From Phycisphaerales bacterium (GTDB lineage Bacteria > Planctomycetota > Phycisphaerae > Phycisphaerales > UBA1924): a stretch of 64,000 nucleotides of DNA. Below are positions 34,941 to 44,556 of the stretch, piece after piece (the first letter of the stretch is position 1; the number at the start of each line of letters is the position of its first letter). Location of the stretch: contig JAJDDF010000008.1 of the NCBI GenBank assembly GCA_029260455.1, forward strand, positions 155,424 to 219,423, read 5' to 3'. The notes under the pieces are model-generated. The model saw only the letters and a program-made list of their open reading frames with translations. It did no database searches and was not told the DNA's origin. A program made the translations under genes and the position numbers.

Positions 34941-37121
34941 TCAGTTCGCTTCGACCGGTTCCTCTTCACGCTGCTCCGTGCCCTCGCCCTCTTCTTCTGC
35001 GAGCACTGCCTTGCGACTCAGCTTGATGCGGCCCTGATCGTCAACTGAAATCACCTTCACCTTGACGACATCGCCAACCCTCACCACATCAGTCACATTC
35101 TTCACATAGCCCATCGCAAGCTCTGAGACATGCACCATGCCGTCGGTGCCCGGTGCGAGTTCGACAAACGCGCCGAAGTCTTTGAGCGCCACGACCTTGC
35201 CGGTAAAGATAGTCCCGACCTTGATGACTGCACTGAGCGCTTCGATCTCGCCGCGTGCACCATCGATCGCCTCACTGCCCTTGCCCGCAACCTGCACGGT
35301 GCCGTCGTCTTCGACATTCACCGACACGCCCCACTTCTCTTGCAGCGAACGAATGGTCTTGCCGCCAGGCCCGATCAGCTTGCCAATCTTGTCCGGATCG
35401 ATGTGCAATGTCACGATGCGCGGTGCCTTGTGCGACACATCTTCGCGCGGCCCTTCAAGGACTTGTTCCATCTGTTCGATGATGTCGAGCCGGCCCTTGC
35501 GTGCTTCATCAAAGCACTGTTCGATTTCATCAAGCTGCAGGCCGCGCGCCTTCAAGTCAAGTTGAATGCCCGTGATGCCTTCGCAGGTGCCGACGATCTT
35601 GAAGTCCATATCGCCGAAGAAATCTTCTTCGCCGAGGATGTCCATCACGCGCACGACCTTCTTGCCCTTTTCATCAGTGAACCGCCCGACAGTGATGCCC
35701 GCGCACGTGTTGGTGATCGGCACGCCCGCATCCATCAGTGCAAGGCACCCGCCGGTCGCTGAGGCCATCGAAGACGACCCGTTCGACTCGGTGATATCAC
35801 TCACGAGACGAATGGTGTAAGGGAAATCTTCCGGCGAAGGCATGATGCCCGCAAGTGAACGCTCTGCAAGTGCACCGTGCCCGATCTCGCGCCGACCCGG
35901 GCCCATGATCCGGCCTGCCTCGCCCACGCAGAAGGGCGGGAAGTTGTAGTGCAGGTAGAACTTCTTGGAGTATTCCGGCATCAGGCCATCGACGATCTGT
36001 TCATCCTTGGAAGTGCCAAGCACGCACGTGACCAGCGCCTGGGTTTCGCCGCGCTGGAACATCGCCGAACCGTGTGACTCCGGGAAGATATCGACTTCCA
36101 TCTCAAGATCGCGAATCTGATCAAGCGCGCGTCCATCGGCGCGAAGCCCCTTCTCGACGATCAGTTTCCGCGTGCACTTCTTCTCAAGCGTGCGGAAGGC
36201 GTCCTTGGCCATCGACCGGCGCTTTGATGAAGTCGCATACTCACCGTAGGTGCCATCGAGTTTCTCGGCGAAGTGCTTGTCAAGTGTTTCATCGCGCAGC
36301 TTGCCGATCGCTTCGCTGCGCTCTGCCTTGCTCTGAATCTGACGCAGCTTGGTCATATCGCTTTCGCACAGCTTCTTGACTTCCGCCATGACATCATCAT
36401 CGGGCACACTCAGCTTGCCCGGCTTCTTCTCAACACCCGCAACCTTGACAAGGTCATTGATGAGGTCAAGCGAATCTTTGACGTAGTCATACCCAAAGGC
36501 AATCGCCGCGAGGATATCTTCATCAGGCACTTCCGCAGCGCCAACTTCGATCATGTTGATGCCGTCCGCATGTCCCGCGAGCACGAGATCAAGATCGGAA
36601 TACTGCATCTGTGTGTTGGTGGGGTTGACGATGAACGCGGGGCCTTCATCTGTAAAGACGCGCGCGACGCGCACCGTTGCAGTCGGGCCTTCAAAGGGTG
36701 CGTTGGAACACGCAAGCGCCGCCGAAGCCGCAGTTGCTGCAATCACATCCGCATCATTCTCTTCATCATGCGAAAAGACCCAGCACTGGATCTGGACTTC
36801 GTCAATAAACCCATCAGGAAAGAGCGGCCTCATCGGACGATCAATCATCCGCATGGTGAGGATTTCTTTCTCGCTCGGCGCCGCCTCGCGCTTTCGAAAG
36901 CCCCCCGGAAACTTGCCCGCCGCGGTCAGCTTCTCGCGGTAATCCACCTGCATCGGAAAGAAATCAAGACCCGGCCTTGGTGTACTTCGCACCACCGTGG
37001 CAAGCACCTGGGTACCGCCATAGGTCGCAAGCACGCACGAACTCGCGAGCTTTGCAATCTTGCCTGTTTCGAGTGTGAACGTGCGCCCGCCGATTTCGCG
37101 CTCAACTTTGTGATATGCCAT
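34941..37121 (-). CDS. pnp: Polyribonucleotide nucleotidyltransferase (PNPase)
   Basis: Phosphorolytic 3'-5' exoribonuclease of RNA turnover. Start at the ATG at 37121 (GAGGGG upstream), 726 residues; a longer frame to 37355 has no ribosome site. There are two RNase PH repeats: ETGKIAKLASSCVLATYGGT early, then KGLRADGRALDQIR and GETQALVTCVLGTS. The KH domain (VTLHIDPDKIGKLIGPGGKT) and the S1 domain (GKVVALKDFGAFVELAPG) come at the C-terminus. The end is acidic. rpsO is upstream, the conserved gene order. Confidence 0.97.
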   Translation of the reverse strand: MAYHKVEREIGGRTFTLETGKIAKLASSCVLATYGGTQVLATVVRSTPRPGLDFFPMQVDYREKLTAAGKFPGGFRKREAAPSEKEILTMRMIDRPMRPLFPDGFIDEVQIQCWVFSHDEENDADVIAATAASAALACSNAPFEGPTATVRVARVFTDEGPAFIVNPTNTQMQYSDLDLVLAGHADGINMIEVGAAEVPDEDILAAIAFGYDYVKDSLDLINDLVKVAGVEKKPGKLSVPDDDVMAEVKKLCESDMTKLRQIQSKAERSEAIGKLRDETLDKHFAEKLDGTYGEYATSSKRRSMAKDAFRTLEKKCTRKLIVEKGLRADGRALDQIRDLEMEVDIFPESHGSAMFQRGETQALVTCVLGTSKDEQIVDGLMPEYSKKFYLHYNFPPFCVGEAGRIMGPGRREIGHGALAERSLAGIMPSPEDFPYTIRLVSDITESNGSSSMASATGGCLALMDAGVPITNTCAGITVGRFTDEKGKKVVRVMDILGEEDFFGDMDFKIVGTCEGITGIQLDLKARGLQLDEIEQCFDEARKGRLDIIEQMEQVLEGPREDVSHKAPRIVTLHIDPDKIGKLIGPGGKTIRSLQEKWGVSVNVEDDGTVQVAGKGSEAIDGARGEIEALSAVIKVGTIFTGKVVALKDFGAFVELAPGTDGMVHVSELAMGYVKNVTDVVRVGDVVKVKVISVDDQGRIKLSRKAVLAEEEGEGTEQREEEPVEAN

Positions 37122-37388
37122 ATTTTCGATGCCCCTCAGGCATGCACCAGTTTCGCGAGGCGTTGCACACATGCTGCGCGCCGTGCAGCGCTCCCGCGAA
37201 TATCCGGCTTTCGCCTGACACCGCCCACCGCACCGAAGAGCTGGAGGCACAGGGCGCATCAACGATCGCGCTGAGTGCCCCATGCTGTCCGAGGGCGAAC
37301 GAGTCAGACGTACTTGTTGTGCGAAACTCGTGGCTGCCGCGCGCCGGCACCCCACACAAAGTTCCGCGTTGCATCAATGTCCGCGCTC

Positions 37389-37655
37389 TTACCTGCGCAG
37401 ACCCAATTCTTCGATCAACTTCGCATACCCCTCGCGGTCTTTCCGCTTCAGGTATTTCGACAATCGATTCCGCCTCGACACCATCAACTGGAGCCCGCGC
37501 CGCGACAAAAAATCGTGCTTGTGCTCCTTCATGTGTTCGGTCAAATCCCGAATCCGCTCAGTCAACACCGCCACCTGCACCTCAGGTGATCCTGTGTCAC
37601 CTTCGTGCCGTGCGTACTGCGTCACCAGCTCGGTCTTCCGTTCCTGTGCAATCAT
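37389..37655 (-). CDS. rpsO: 30S ribosomal protein S15
   Basis: 88 residues from the ATG at 37655 ([19 protein letters not shown]). [25 protein letters not shown] and [15 protein letters not shown] are the standard S15 segments, which bind the 16S central domain. An upstream frame extension adds 14 residues that do not belong to S15. It lies upstream of pnp, with a 268-base spacer that may carry pnp leader control. Confidence 0.96.
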   Translation of the reverse strand: MIAQERKTELVTQYARHEGDTGSPEVQVAVLTERIRDLTEHMKEHKHDFLSRRGLQLMVSRRNRLSKYLKRKDREGYAKLIEELGLRR

Positions 37656-37798
37656 GCCAACATCCATAAGACGCGCAGCGATTCCGCTGCCGCCCAAAGT
37701 AATTTTGTGTTTCCAACCGTGTCCAGACGAACAAGGATACCGTTCCCCCCGCCCGCGGGCAATCCCGCCTGCACCGACAGACTATCATAGTCCCCATT

Positions 37799-39097
37799 GT
37801 GGAAATTTCACCACCCCAAACTGGCCCCCTTCTCCTCTCCCGGCGTGTCACTTCGGTCCGCCCATCGAGCACCTTCGCCGTCAGCGCCAAGGCCCGGGCC
37901 CTCAAAGCTCAGGGCAAAATAGTCCTTGGCTTCTCCACCGGCGAGCCCGACTTCGACACCCCGGAACCCATCAAGCACGCCGTCTGGAAAGCGCTGAAAG
38001 CCGGTCGCACCAAATATGCCCCGATCCCGGGCACCCTCGAAGCCCGCACACTCATCGCCGATCGCTTCACAAACCGCCACATGATCCCAGATGTCACTCC
38101 CGACCACATCGTCATCTGTGCCGGCGGCAAGCACGCCCTCTTCAACGTCATGCACGCCCTTGTCGATCCGCCCGAACCGGGCCAGGCACCGCCCGAAGCC
38201 ATCCTGCCCGTCCCCGCCTGGGTGAGCTATTTGCCACAGGCCCAACTCGCTGGCGCGAAGGTCATCGAAGTCGAGACCACCGCCAAGACTGGCTTTCGCA
38301 TGACGCCCGCACAACTCGAAGCTGCCATCACGCCCAATGCGCGCCTGCTCATCCTCAATTCTCCCTCCAATCCCTGCGGCACCATGTACACCCCCGATGA
38401 TCTGCGCGCATTGGCCGACGTCATCGAGCGCGCTGCTAACACTATCGCGCCGAACCTCGTGGTCATCTCCGATGAAATCTACGACCGGCTCATCTATCCC
38501 GAACTCGCACCCGATGAAACTGTCGAACACTTCTCGATTGGGTCTGTGCCGGCGATCGCGGAGCGCGTGATCACAGTGAATGGCCTCTCTAAAACCTACG
38601 CCATGACCGGCTGGCGCATGGGTTACTTCACCGGCTCCGGCGCATTCGGCCTCGATGTCGCGCGCGGCGCCGAAAAATTCCAGGCCCAATCAACCACCGC
38701 CATTCCCGATTTCTTCATGCCCGCGTTCAACGCAGCCTTCAATGAATGCGAAGATGAAGTTGAACGCCGGCGCACGATCTTCGCTCAGCGCGGCTCGCTC
38801 ATGCACGATGCCCTCATGCAACTCCCAGGCCTCACCTGCCCCGCCCCGCGCGGTGCGTTCTATTGCTTCCCCGATGTCTCGGCCCACTTCGGCAAAAGCT
38901 CGCCCAAAGGCACCTCGATCGACTCGGCGATGTCCTTCGCCGCGGCGTTGCTCGATGAGCACCTGGTCGCAGTCGTGCCCGGCGAAGACTTCGGCGGCGC
39001 CGGCAAGCAATGCTGCCGCCTGACCTTCGCCTGCGCAGATGATCAGATCACGCAGGGTGTCGAGCGGATTGGCATGTTTGTGGAGAGTTTGAAGTAG
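37799..39097 (+). CDS. Class I/II aminotransferase (aspartate aminotransferase-like)
   Basis: PLP enzyme of fold type I. GTG start at 37799; 432 residues. The PLP lysine is K265 in NGLSKTYAMTGWRMGYF; other hallmarks are GEPDFDTP, the SPSNPCGTMY segment with the PLP-interacting Asn, and VISDEIYDRLIY with the Asp/Tyr pair. The arrangement is of the Thermus AspC/AspB subfamily (1-gamma). The start is divergent from rpsO, 143 bases apart. Amino-acid specificity cannot be assigned. Confidence 0.93.
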   Translation: MEISPPQTGPLLLSRRVTSVRPSSTFAVSAKARALKAQGKIVLGFSTGEPDFDTPEPIKHAVWKALKAGRTKYAPIPGTLEARTLIADRFTNRHMIPDVTPDHIVICAGGKHALFNVMHALVDPPEPGQAPPEAILPVPAWVSYLPQAQLAGAKVIEVETTAKTGFRMTPAQLEAAITPNARLLILNSPSNPCGTMYTPDDLRALADVIERAANTIAPNLVVISDEIYDRLIYPELAPDETVEHFSIGSVPAIAERVITVNGLSKTYAMTGWRMGYFTGSGAFGLDVARGAEKFQAQSTTAIPDFFMPAFNAAFNECEDEVERRRTIFAQRGSLMHDALMQLPGLTCPAPRGAFYCFPDVSAHFGKSSPKGTSIDSAMSFAAALLDEHLVAVVPGEDFGGAGKQCCRLTFACADDQITQGVERIGMFVESLK

Positions 39098-39111
39098 ATG
39101 GCTACAAAACG

Positions 39112-40107
39112 CTAGTGGATGGGAGGCTGGATCAATATGGACCCAACGCCAACATCGGCGCCCACGTTGGATATACCCATCCCAATGAGTTCCCATATTC
39201 CATCATCAGGGCGACGAATCAAGATGAACAGGACAGGAACATTGATCCCCTTCGCGGACCGGTAAACCATCATGACACGCACAGCATCAAGCGAGCCATA
39301 CTGTGAGATATATGGGTCAAAGAGTGCCCGTTGAATATCCAGGATGGTGGCCCGGGAAGGTGATGCAGCCCCGGTCAGAAAGTCTGGATTGGTTGCTATC
39401 ACACGCTCCGGCCACCAAAACATCATGCTGGAGATACCAATGCCACCATTCCAGAAGGCATCCCCCAAACCACCATCGTGCGGTTCGGCGGTGATGTGGT
39501 CGCCCCAGTGCTTGAACGTTTGTGTCTGGACCTCAAAGGCGAGGGCATCGATGGCAACGCTGGCGGGACGCATTTCTTTTCCTGCTCGAGACCAGTAGGC
39601 GGGAAAGTAATCATCAAAATACTGTTGTGGTGCGATCGGTGTCGGCATGGTTCTGCCAACCACTTCCTTGTAACGTCCGGCATAGAAGGCTTCTGTGTAA
39701 GCGCCCCACTCCGGCATGGCTGGAGCAAGTGACTTGCCCTGCAACTTTGCCCATGCCTCATATTCCTTGGGATCCGCCGTCGAGCAGGCGCGCAGATACG
39801 CAGCGCAGACCCGAACCGCATCGGGCCAGTTTTGAGGTGTTGCCTCATCATCGTCGCTACGATGGTGCACCGATTCAGCCTTGATGAGGGTATCGAGAGC
39901 AGTTTCAAGCTCATCGGGCGAAGAGAGCGACGCCACAACAAACGGTGCTGCTTGCGTTTGTGCATCCTCTGCGAACTGATACGCGATGGCGGCCGTCCGT
40001 GTGCGCCCCTTGCCAATGACGCCGATCACTGCAATCGCGATGACGGCGATAACAATGCCCAAGAGCGCACTGCGCACCCAATGACGACGGGACTTACCTT
40101 CTCGCAT
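39112..40107 (-). CDS. Membrane-anchored protein of unknown function
   Basis: 331 residues from the ATG at 40107; a GTG at 40131 would overlap the upstream gene. One N-terminal membrane segment (LLGIVIAVIAIAVIGVIG) and a long soluble outer part with SSMMFWWPERVIATNPDF and a beta-rich end (VPVLFILIRRPDDGIWELIG). I recognise no family. It directly follows the small Cys-rich gene on the same strand, so the two may form a unit. Confidence 0.6.
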   Translation of the reverse strand: MREGKSRRHWVRSALLGIVIAVIAIAVIGVIGKGRTRTAAIAYQFAEDAQTQAAPFVVASLSSPDELETALDTLIKAESVHHRSDDDEATPQNWPDAVRVCAAYLRACSTADPKEYEAWAKLQGKSLAPAMPEWGAYTEAFYAGRYKEVVGRTMPTPIAPQQYFDDYFPAYWSRAGKEMRPASVAIDALAFEVQTQTFKHWGDHITAEPHDGGLGDAFWNGGIGISSMMFWWPERVIATNPDFLTGAASPSRATILDIQRALFDPYISQYGSLDAVRVMMVYRSAKGINVPVLFILIRRPDDGIWELIGMGISNVGADVGVGSILIQPPIH

Positions 40108-40121
40108 CGTTGCAGGTCTGT

Positions 40122-40367
40122 CTAGCACCACGCCAACAGTCTATAGTACCAAGGGCATGTGTCACAGATAACGCAAGCACCGGCGGAGTTACAGCATGTG
40201 TGTTGCGCTTTTGTTGTATCAAGGGTGCGTGATGGCCACCCGCCCGGTGTCGATGGGCACGCCGCAGGGCAAGTCGCCAAGTAGGTCGCTGCAACAGCCA
40301 CACTGGTCGTACCTGCAATAAATAATACCGCAGCGAAGCTCATAATCCCTTGCATTTTTCTAGTCAT
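40122..40367 (-). CDS. Small secreted cysteine-rich protein
   Basis: 81 residues with AAAGGAT 8 bases before the ATG. A signal peptide (SFAAVLFIAGTTSVAVAA) is followed by a mature part of about 55 residues with eight Cys, in pairs such as CCNSAGACVICDTC. The pattern suggests disulfides or metal binding outside the cell. No family is recognised. It overlaps the longer possible start of the downstream membrane protein and faces the C-tract promoter region. Confidence 0.55.
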   Translation of the reverse strand: MTRKMQGIMSFAAVLFIAGTTSVAVAATYLATCPAACPSTPGGWPSRTLDTTKAQHTCCNSAGACVICDTCPWYYRLLAWC

Positions 40368-40426
40368 TGCAACTATCCTTTCTCATGGTGCGAATAATCC
40401 CAAAGACAACACATGCCAGTAGAGTA

Positions 40427-40443
40427 CCCCCCCCCCCCCCCCC
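40427..40443 (+). repeat. Homopolymer tract of 17 C
   Basis: A run of 17 consecutive C residues, 22 bases before the ATG of the prepilin-like gene and 60 bases from the divergent Cys-rich gene start. Runs of this length slip readily during replication, so promoter or leader spacing could vary between cells. It is also a place where assembly errors are common. Confidence 0.8.
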
Positions 40444-40464
40444 ATCTTGTCAAGGGGCAACTGC

Positions 40465-41202
40465 ATGGTTCGTGCAAAATCTCACACTTCGCCGAGCATA
40501 CCCCCACCCCCGAGCCATTACTGCGGTTTTACGCTCATTGAAATGTTGGTCACGATTAGTGTCGTGGCGGTGCTCTTAAGCCTGAGCCTGCCGGTACTTG
40601 GGGGCGCGCGTCAGCGCGCACAAGTACTCTCATTTCAAATCAATCAGCGAGAATGCGCAAATATGATCTTCGTGTACGCCAACGACTCTGATAATTATTT
40701 TCCCGGCTACGGCCTTGAAGGCACAATGATCGCTCCCCTTGAGTGGAATGGCGGCCTCGTGGATGCAACGTGGTGGGGCCAGATCGAATATTGGGGGGTT
40801 TACCTGCAGACGCGGGGATACGATGGCTGGGTCAGCCTCGGCCCTAATGCCAATGCTTCATCATTCAACCGCATCGATTGCACCGCCTGTGGGCATGCTC
40901 GCGCTATCCACCTGCTCATGGCAGGCGCTTTCGCAGACCCCGAATTCTTTCTCCACGGCGCGGAAGATGATTCTGTTTTCCATCAGATTCAGCGCCTCAG
41001 TTCTGTCAAAAGCACTGCCCGCAAGGGGCTACTACTGCATCTCAGAAGTCTCAGTGCGCCACTCACAGTTATATCGTTCAATGATGGTCACGGCGAGATG
41101 CTTTCCTCCACTGCAATGGCACCCGGAGCAGACGTTGATATCCCCTTCGCCCCATTGCCCGTCGTCTGCACAGTGAATGGCGTGCGCGGGCGAGACCGAT
41201 GA
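40465..41202 (+). CDS. Prepilin-type N-terminal protein (planctomycete pseudopilin-like)
   Basis: 245 residues from the ATG at 40465 (AAGGGG upstream). The leader of 21 residues ends YCG before FTLIEMLVTISVVAVLLSLS, a prepilin peptidase site with Glu at +5. The soluble part has ANDSDNYFPGYG (an N-terminal pattern seen in H-X9-DG-type planctomycete pseudopilins) and ends with a small domain (VISFNDGHGEMLSS). It is isolated from the main secretion locus. The C17 tract stands immediately upstream. Confidence 0.78.
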   Translation: MVRAKSHTSPSIPPPPSHYCGFTLIEMLVTISVVAVLLSLSLPVLGGARQRAQVLSFQINQRECANMIFVYANDSDNYFPGYGLEGTMIAPLEWNGGLVDATWWGQIEYWGVYLQTRGYDGWVSLGPNANASSFNRIDCTACGHARAIHLLMAGAFADPEFFLHGAEDDSVFHQIQRLSSVKSTARKGLLLHLRSLSAPLTVISFNDGHGEMLSSTAMAPGADVDIPFAPLPVVCTVNGVRGRDR

Positions 41203-41217
41203 GGCAAAAATGTTGCT

Positions 41218-42612
41218 TCAAACCAACAACATCATCGGCGTCTCAAGCATTTCCTTCACCGTCGCGAGGTACTGCGCCGCCATCGCGCCGTCGATCACGC
41301 GGTGATCGCTTGACATCGTCATCTGCATCTCGTGGCCAATGCCGATTGTGTCGTTGCCGTCCGCGTCAGTGACGACCACTGGCTTCTTGATCGCGCCGCC
41401 AACAGCAAGAATCGCAGCGTTGGGCGGAGAAATGATCGCCGTGAAATGTTCCACCCCAAACATGCCCAGGTTCGAGATCGTAAACGTCGAGCCGGACATC
41501 TCTTCGATGGTCAGGCCCCGCTCGCGCGCTTTGCCCGCAAGCGCCTTTGTATTGGTCGATATCTGCCGCAAACCCATGCGATCCGCATCGTGCAGCGTCG
41601 CCACGACAAGTCCGCCGCCCTCGCCCGATTCGGGATCAATCGGCAGCGCGATCGCAACCCCCAAATTCACTTCACCGTGGAAGATCACACTCTGCCCATC
41701 ACTGCCCCATGACGCATTGATATATGGATGCGAATGCATCGCAAGCGCACACGCCCGCACCAGAAAATCATTCACACTCAGCTTCACACCCTGCGATGCC
41801 AATTGCATATTCACCACCGCACGCTGCTCCATCAGCGCATCCATCCGGGCCGTCACCGTCACCTGATAATGCGGCACGGTCGTCTTGCTCTCAACCAACC
41901 GCTTGGCAATGGTCGCGCGCATGTTCGACAGCGCAACGGTCTTCTCTTGTAACGCCGCGCCATCGCGCAAGTCGAACGCACTGCCGGGCACCGTTGCCGC
42001 GACCGGCGTCGCCCCGCGTGCGGGCTCAGGCGGCGCGGGCATGGGCTGCGGCGCAGGGGCTGTCGTCGGCACACCACCGCGCGCTGCGGCCTCGACATCG
42101 CGCTGCACAATCCGCCCGCCGGGGCCTGTGCCTTCGATGGCGCCGAGATCAACGCCGCGCTCTATCGCAACCTTGCGCGCAAGCGGCGATGCGAACACGC
42201 GCCCGCCATGACCATTTGCTGTTGGTACGGGTGCTGCCACAGCCGTTGCAATAACTGAACCAGAATCAGTCGTGCTTGCCGTATGCACCGCTTCTTGCTG
42301 TTTCACCGCTGGTGCACTCGCGCTACCCGCCGATGCCCCGCCATACGCAGCCTTGATCTCCGCAACATCCTCATCTTCTTCTGCAAGCACGAGAATGATC
42401 TCGCCCACGCCGATGGTCTTGCCCTCGCCAATCAGTATCACAGCGACCGTGCCATCGTCAAAGTTCTGCAGATCCATCGTGGCCTTGTCGGTCTCGATAT
42501 CACCGAGAATATCCCCCGCCGACACGGTGTCGCCTTCCTTGACATTCCACGACACAATGGTGCCTTGCTCCATCGTGTCGGACAGCCGCGGCATGGTGAT
42601 TTCAATTGGCAT
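41218..42612 (-). CDS. pdhC: Pyruvate dehydrogenase E2, dihydrolipoamide acetyltransferase
   Basis: 464 residues. The lipoyl domain has K43 in ETDKATMDL; an Ala/Pro linker follows, then the peripheral-subunit-binding domain (ASPLARKVAIERGVDLGAI, about 140-175), a Pro/Ala linker, and the acetyltransferase core ending DHRVIDGAMAAQYL with catalytic H437 and D441. A single lipoyl domain is present. Its start overlaps the upstream membrane-protein gene by 11 bases, so it is the last gene of the PDH operon. No E3 gene is in the window. Confidence 0.95.
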   Translation of the reverse strand: MPIEITMPRLSDTMEQGTIVSWNVKEGDTVSAGDILGDIETDKATMDLQNFDDGTVAVILIGEGKTIGVGEIILVLAEEDEDVAEIKAAYGGASAGSASAPAVKQQEAVHTASTTDSGSVIATAVAAPVPTANGHGGRVFASPLARKVAIERGVDLGAIEGTGPGGRIVQRDVEAAARGGVPTTAPAPQPMPAPPEPARGATPVAATVPGSAFDLRDGAALQEKTVALSNMRATIAKRLVESKTTVPHYQVTVTARMDALMEQRAVVNMQLASQGVKLSVNDFLVRACALAMHSHPYINASWGSDGQSVIFHGEVNLGVAIALPIDPESGEGGGLVVATLHDADRMGLRQISTNTKALAGKARERGLTIEEMSGSTFTISNLGMFGVEHFTAIISPPNAAILAVGGAIKKPVVVTDADGNDTIGIGHEMQMTMSSDHRVIDGAMAAQYLATVKEMLETPMMLLV

Positions 42613-43267
42613 GAAGAACTCCGTGACTTCGCACGCCGGAGAGCATACGTGGTTGTGCCAATGCCTTCAGGAAGTCGTCCCGCGTCTTGAAGGGCCAGAC
42701 GGACGTCTCTTCATCGGCGCATTCGGGCAACGGGTCATCACGCCGATCAAACAGTCCCCAAATCCAAAGCGCCGCATAAAGGCCCACCGCGCCGAGGATC
42801 GCCATAACCTGGCCGCGCACGCCACCCAACCCGGCGAGCGCAGACAGCCACATCGCACACGCACCGACGAAGACAAGGGCCGGAACCGCACGCCAGTTGA
42901 TACGAGCTTCGGCGCCATCGCACGTCCACAAATCTCGCACCGGCCCAGAGGCAGACTCGAAATCGGTGTGTAGAAACATCACCCAGCGCGCCAGCAACCG
43001 ACGTCCCTTCGGCCCGATGTCGTGCTTGCCTTCGCGCAATGAATGCGTCTTGAAATCGTCATACGACGCCCAAAGGATCTTCTCCATTTCGTCGAGCACT
43101 GGGTCATCAAATCGATCGCCGTAATCGGCTGCCTTGTAGAACTGATCCTCGAACTGCCGATTCGTCAATCGCCCGGATGCAAACTGGCGCACGACTTCCG
43201 CTGCCGCGCGCCGTGCGCGCAACACCTCTAGGGGAATCGCGTTCGTGTTGGGTAGCAACGCCGACAT
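42602..43267 (-). CDS. Membrane protein of unknown function in the PDH operon (second unit)
   Basis: 221 residues from the ATG at 43267 (MSALLPNTNAIPLEV), 2 bases after the stop of the preceding small gene. The N-terminal half is soluble (FASGRLTNRQFEDQFYKAAD), then two membrane segments (about 130-150 and 155-175), then a short tail with VWPFKTRDDFLKAL. I recognise no family. It shares only its place in the operon with the other small membrane protein (44553-44966). Confidence 0.7.
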   Translation of the reverse strand: MSALLPNTNAIPLEVLRARRAAAEVVRQFASGRLTNRQFEDQFYKAADYGDRFDDPVLDEMEKILWASYDDFKTHSLREGKHDIGPKGRRLLARWVMFLHTDFESASGPVRDLWTCDGAEARINWRAVPALVFVGACAMWLSALAGLGGVRGQVMAILGAVGLYAALWIWGLFDRRDDPLPECADEETSVWPFKTRDDFLKALAQPRMLSGVRSHGVLHAN

Positions 43268-43269
43268 CG

Positions 43270-43521
43270 CTAGTGGGCCCCATTCCCATTCGCCCCGCCG
43301 TTCATCGGTACAACCTCCGCCACCACAAGCGCATTCACCAAACGCATCCCTTCGCCGTCCCATACTAAGAACGATGTCGCGCTTCGACTGCGCGCCTCGG
43401 GCGGCGGGCCAAGCGAAATGTAATCCCGATGCGGTACCTGATACTCGGTGCCGTCAACCATGCGAATCGTCACGCCCTCGGGGTGATCATTGACAAACCT
43501 GCGGAATGAGGCGAAGTCCAT
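43270..43521 (-). CDS. Small cytosolic protein of the PDH operon, copy 2
   Basis: 83 residues with GGGGAGGG before the ATG. FRRFVNDHPEGVTIRMVDGTEYQVPHRDYISL and the later VLVWDGEG-like stretch give an all-beta small domain. It is clearly related to the 84-residue protein at 44963-45217 (shared pattern LRMVSGREYRV/IRMVDGTEYQV and a closing hydrophobic ALV..EVV segment). It follows pdhB by 3 bases and precedes a membrane protein by 2. Function unknown. Confidence 0.75.
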   Translation of the reverse strand: MDFASFRRFVNDHPEGVTIRMVDGTEYQVPHRDYISLGPPPEARSRSATSFLVWDGEGMRLVNALVVAEVVPMNGGANGNGAH

Positions 43522-43524
43522 TGA

Positions 43525-44556
43525 TCAACCCTCCCCAACAGCGGCCCGAACCGCTTTCACGATTTTGTCAGCATTCGGCAAGTACGCCTGCTCCAGCACC
43601 TTCGAATAAGGCGTTGGCACATCCTCCGTATTCACGCGCACCGGCGGATGATCCAGCCAATCAAAGCAGCGCTCGCACACCTGCGCGATCACCTCACTGG
43701 CAATGCCCGCAAAGGGCCAGCTCTGATCAACAATCACAATGCGACCGGTTTTCTGAATGCTCTCGATCACTGAATCAATATCGAGCGGCCGAATCGTGCG
43801 CATGTCGAGCAGGTCAACATCGATGCCCTCCTGCGCCAACTCTTCGGCGGCCTCCATGCAAAAATGCACAGGCCGGCCAAAGCTGATCAGCGTGCACGCA
43901 TCACCCTCGCGCACGCGATGCGCTAGCCCAAACGGAATCGCATACTGCTCTTCGGGAACATGCGCCTTGTCGCCCAGCATGCGCTCACTCTCAAGAAAGA
44001 ACACAGGATCAGGATCGCGAATCGCTGTCGCAAGCAACCCCTTGGCGTCATACGGATTGCTCGGGATCGCCATCTTGAGGCCGGGAACATTTGAAAATAG
44101 CGCCTCAACACACCATGAATGCGTCGAGCCAAGTTGACCGCCCGCGCCATCGTTGCCGCGAAAGACAATCGGACACCCCCACTGCCCGCCCGACATGTAC
44201 AGCATTTTCGGCGCGTTGTTCAGAATCTGATCCGCCGCGACCAAACTGAACGACCAACTCATGAATTCGACAATCGGCCGCAGCCCATACATCGCCGCCC
44301 CGATCGCCATCCCCGCAAAACCGTTCTCCGAAATCGGTGAATCGATGATGCGCTTCTCACCAAACTCCGCGAGCATGCCTTCAGAAATCTTGTACGCGCC
44401 GTTGTACTGCGCTACCTCTTCACCAATCAAGAAGATGCGCTCATCCTCGCGCATCTCATGGCTCATCGCCTCGCGCAACGCTTCGCGAAATTGAATCACG
44501 CGCTCGCCCGTGCGGGAGGGAAGGGTGTCGGTTGGGTTGGGAAGTGTGGTGGTCAT
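43525..44556 (-). CDS. pdhB: Pyruvate dehydrogenase E1 beta subunit
   Basis: 343 residues. The transketolase-like pyrimidine domain shows FLIGEEVAQYNGAYKIS, RIIDSPISENGFAGMAIGAA and FMSWSFSLVAADQILNNAPK. The C-terminal domain shows VDLLDMRTIRPLDIDSV and GRIVIVDQSWPFAGIASEV. It overlaps the upstream membrane-protein gene by 4 bases (ATGA). With PdhA it forms the E1 heterotetramer that decarboxylates pyruvate. Confidence 0.95.
   Translation of the reverse strand: MTTTLPNPTDTLPSRTGERVIQFREALREAMSHEMREDERIFLIGEEVAQYNGAYKISEGMLAEFGEKRIIDSPISENGFAGMAIGAAMYGLRPIVEFMSWSFSLVAADQILNNAPKMLYMSGGQWGCPIVFRGNDGAGGQLGSTHSWCVEALFSNVPGLKMAIPSNPYDAKGLLATAIRDPDPVFFLESERMLGDKAHVPEEQYAIPFGLAHRVREGDACTLISFGRPVHFCMEAAEELAQEGIDVDLLDMRTIRPLDIDSVIESIQKTGRIVIVDQSWPFAGIASEVIAQVCERCFDWLDHPPVRVNTEDVPTPYSKVLEQAYLPNADKIVKAVRAAVGEG

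Noticed and set aside
36273..37274. 333-residue plus-strand frame over pnp
   Set aside because: Antisense to PNPase and crossing its start; no protein features.
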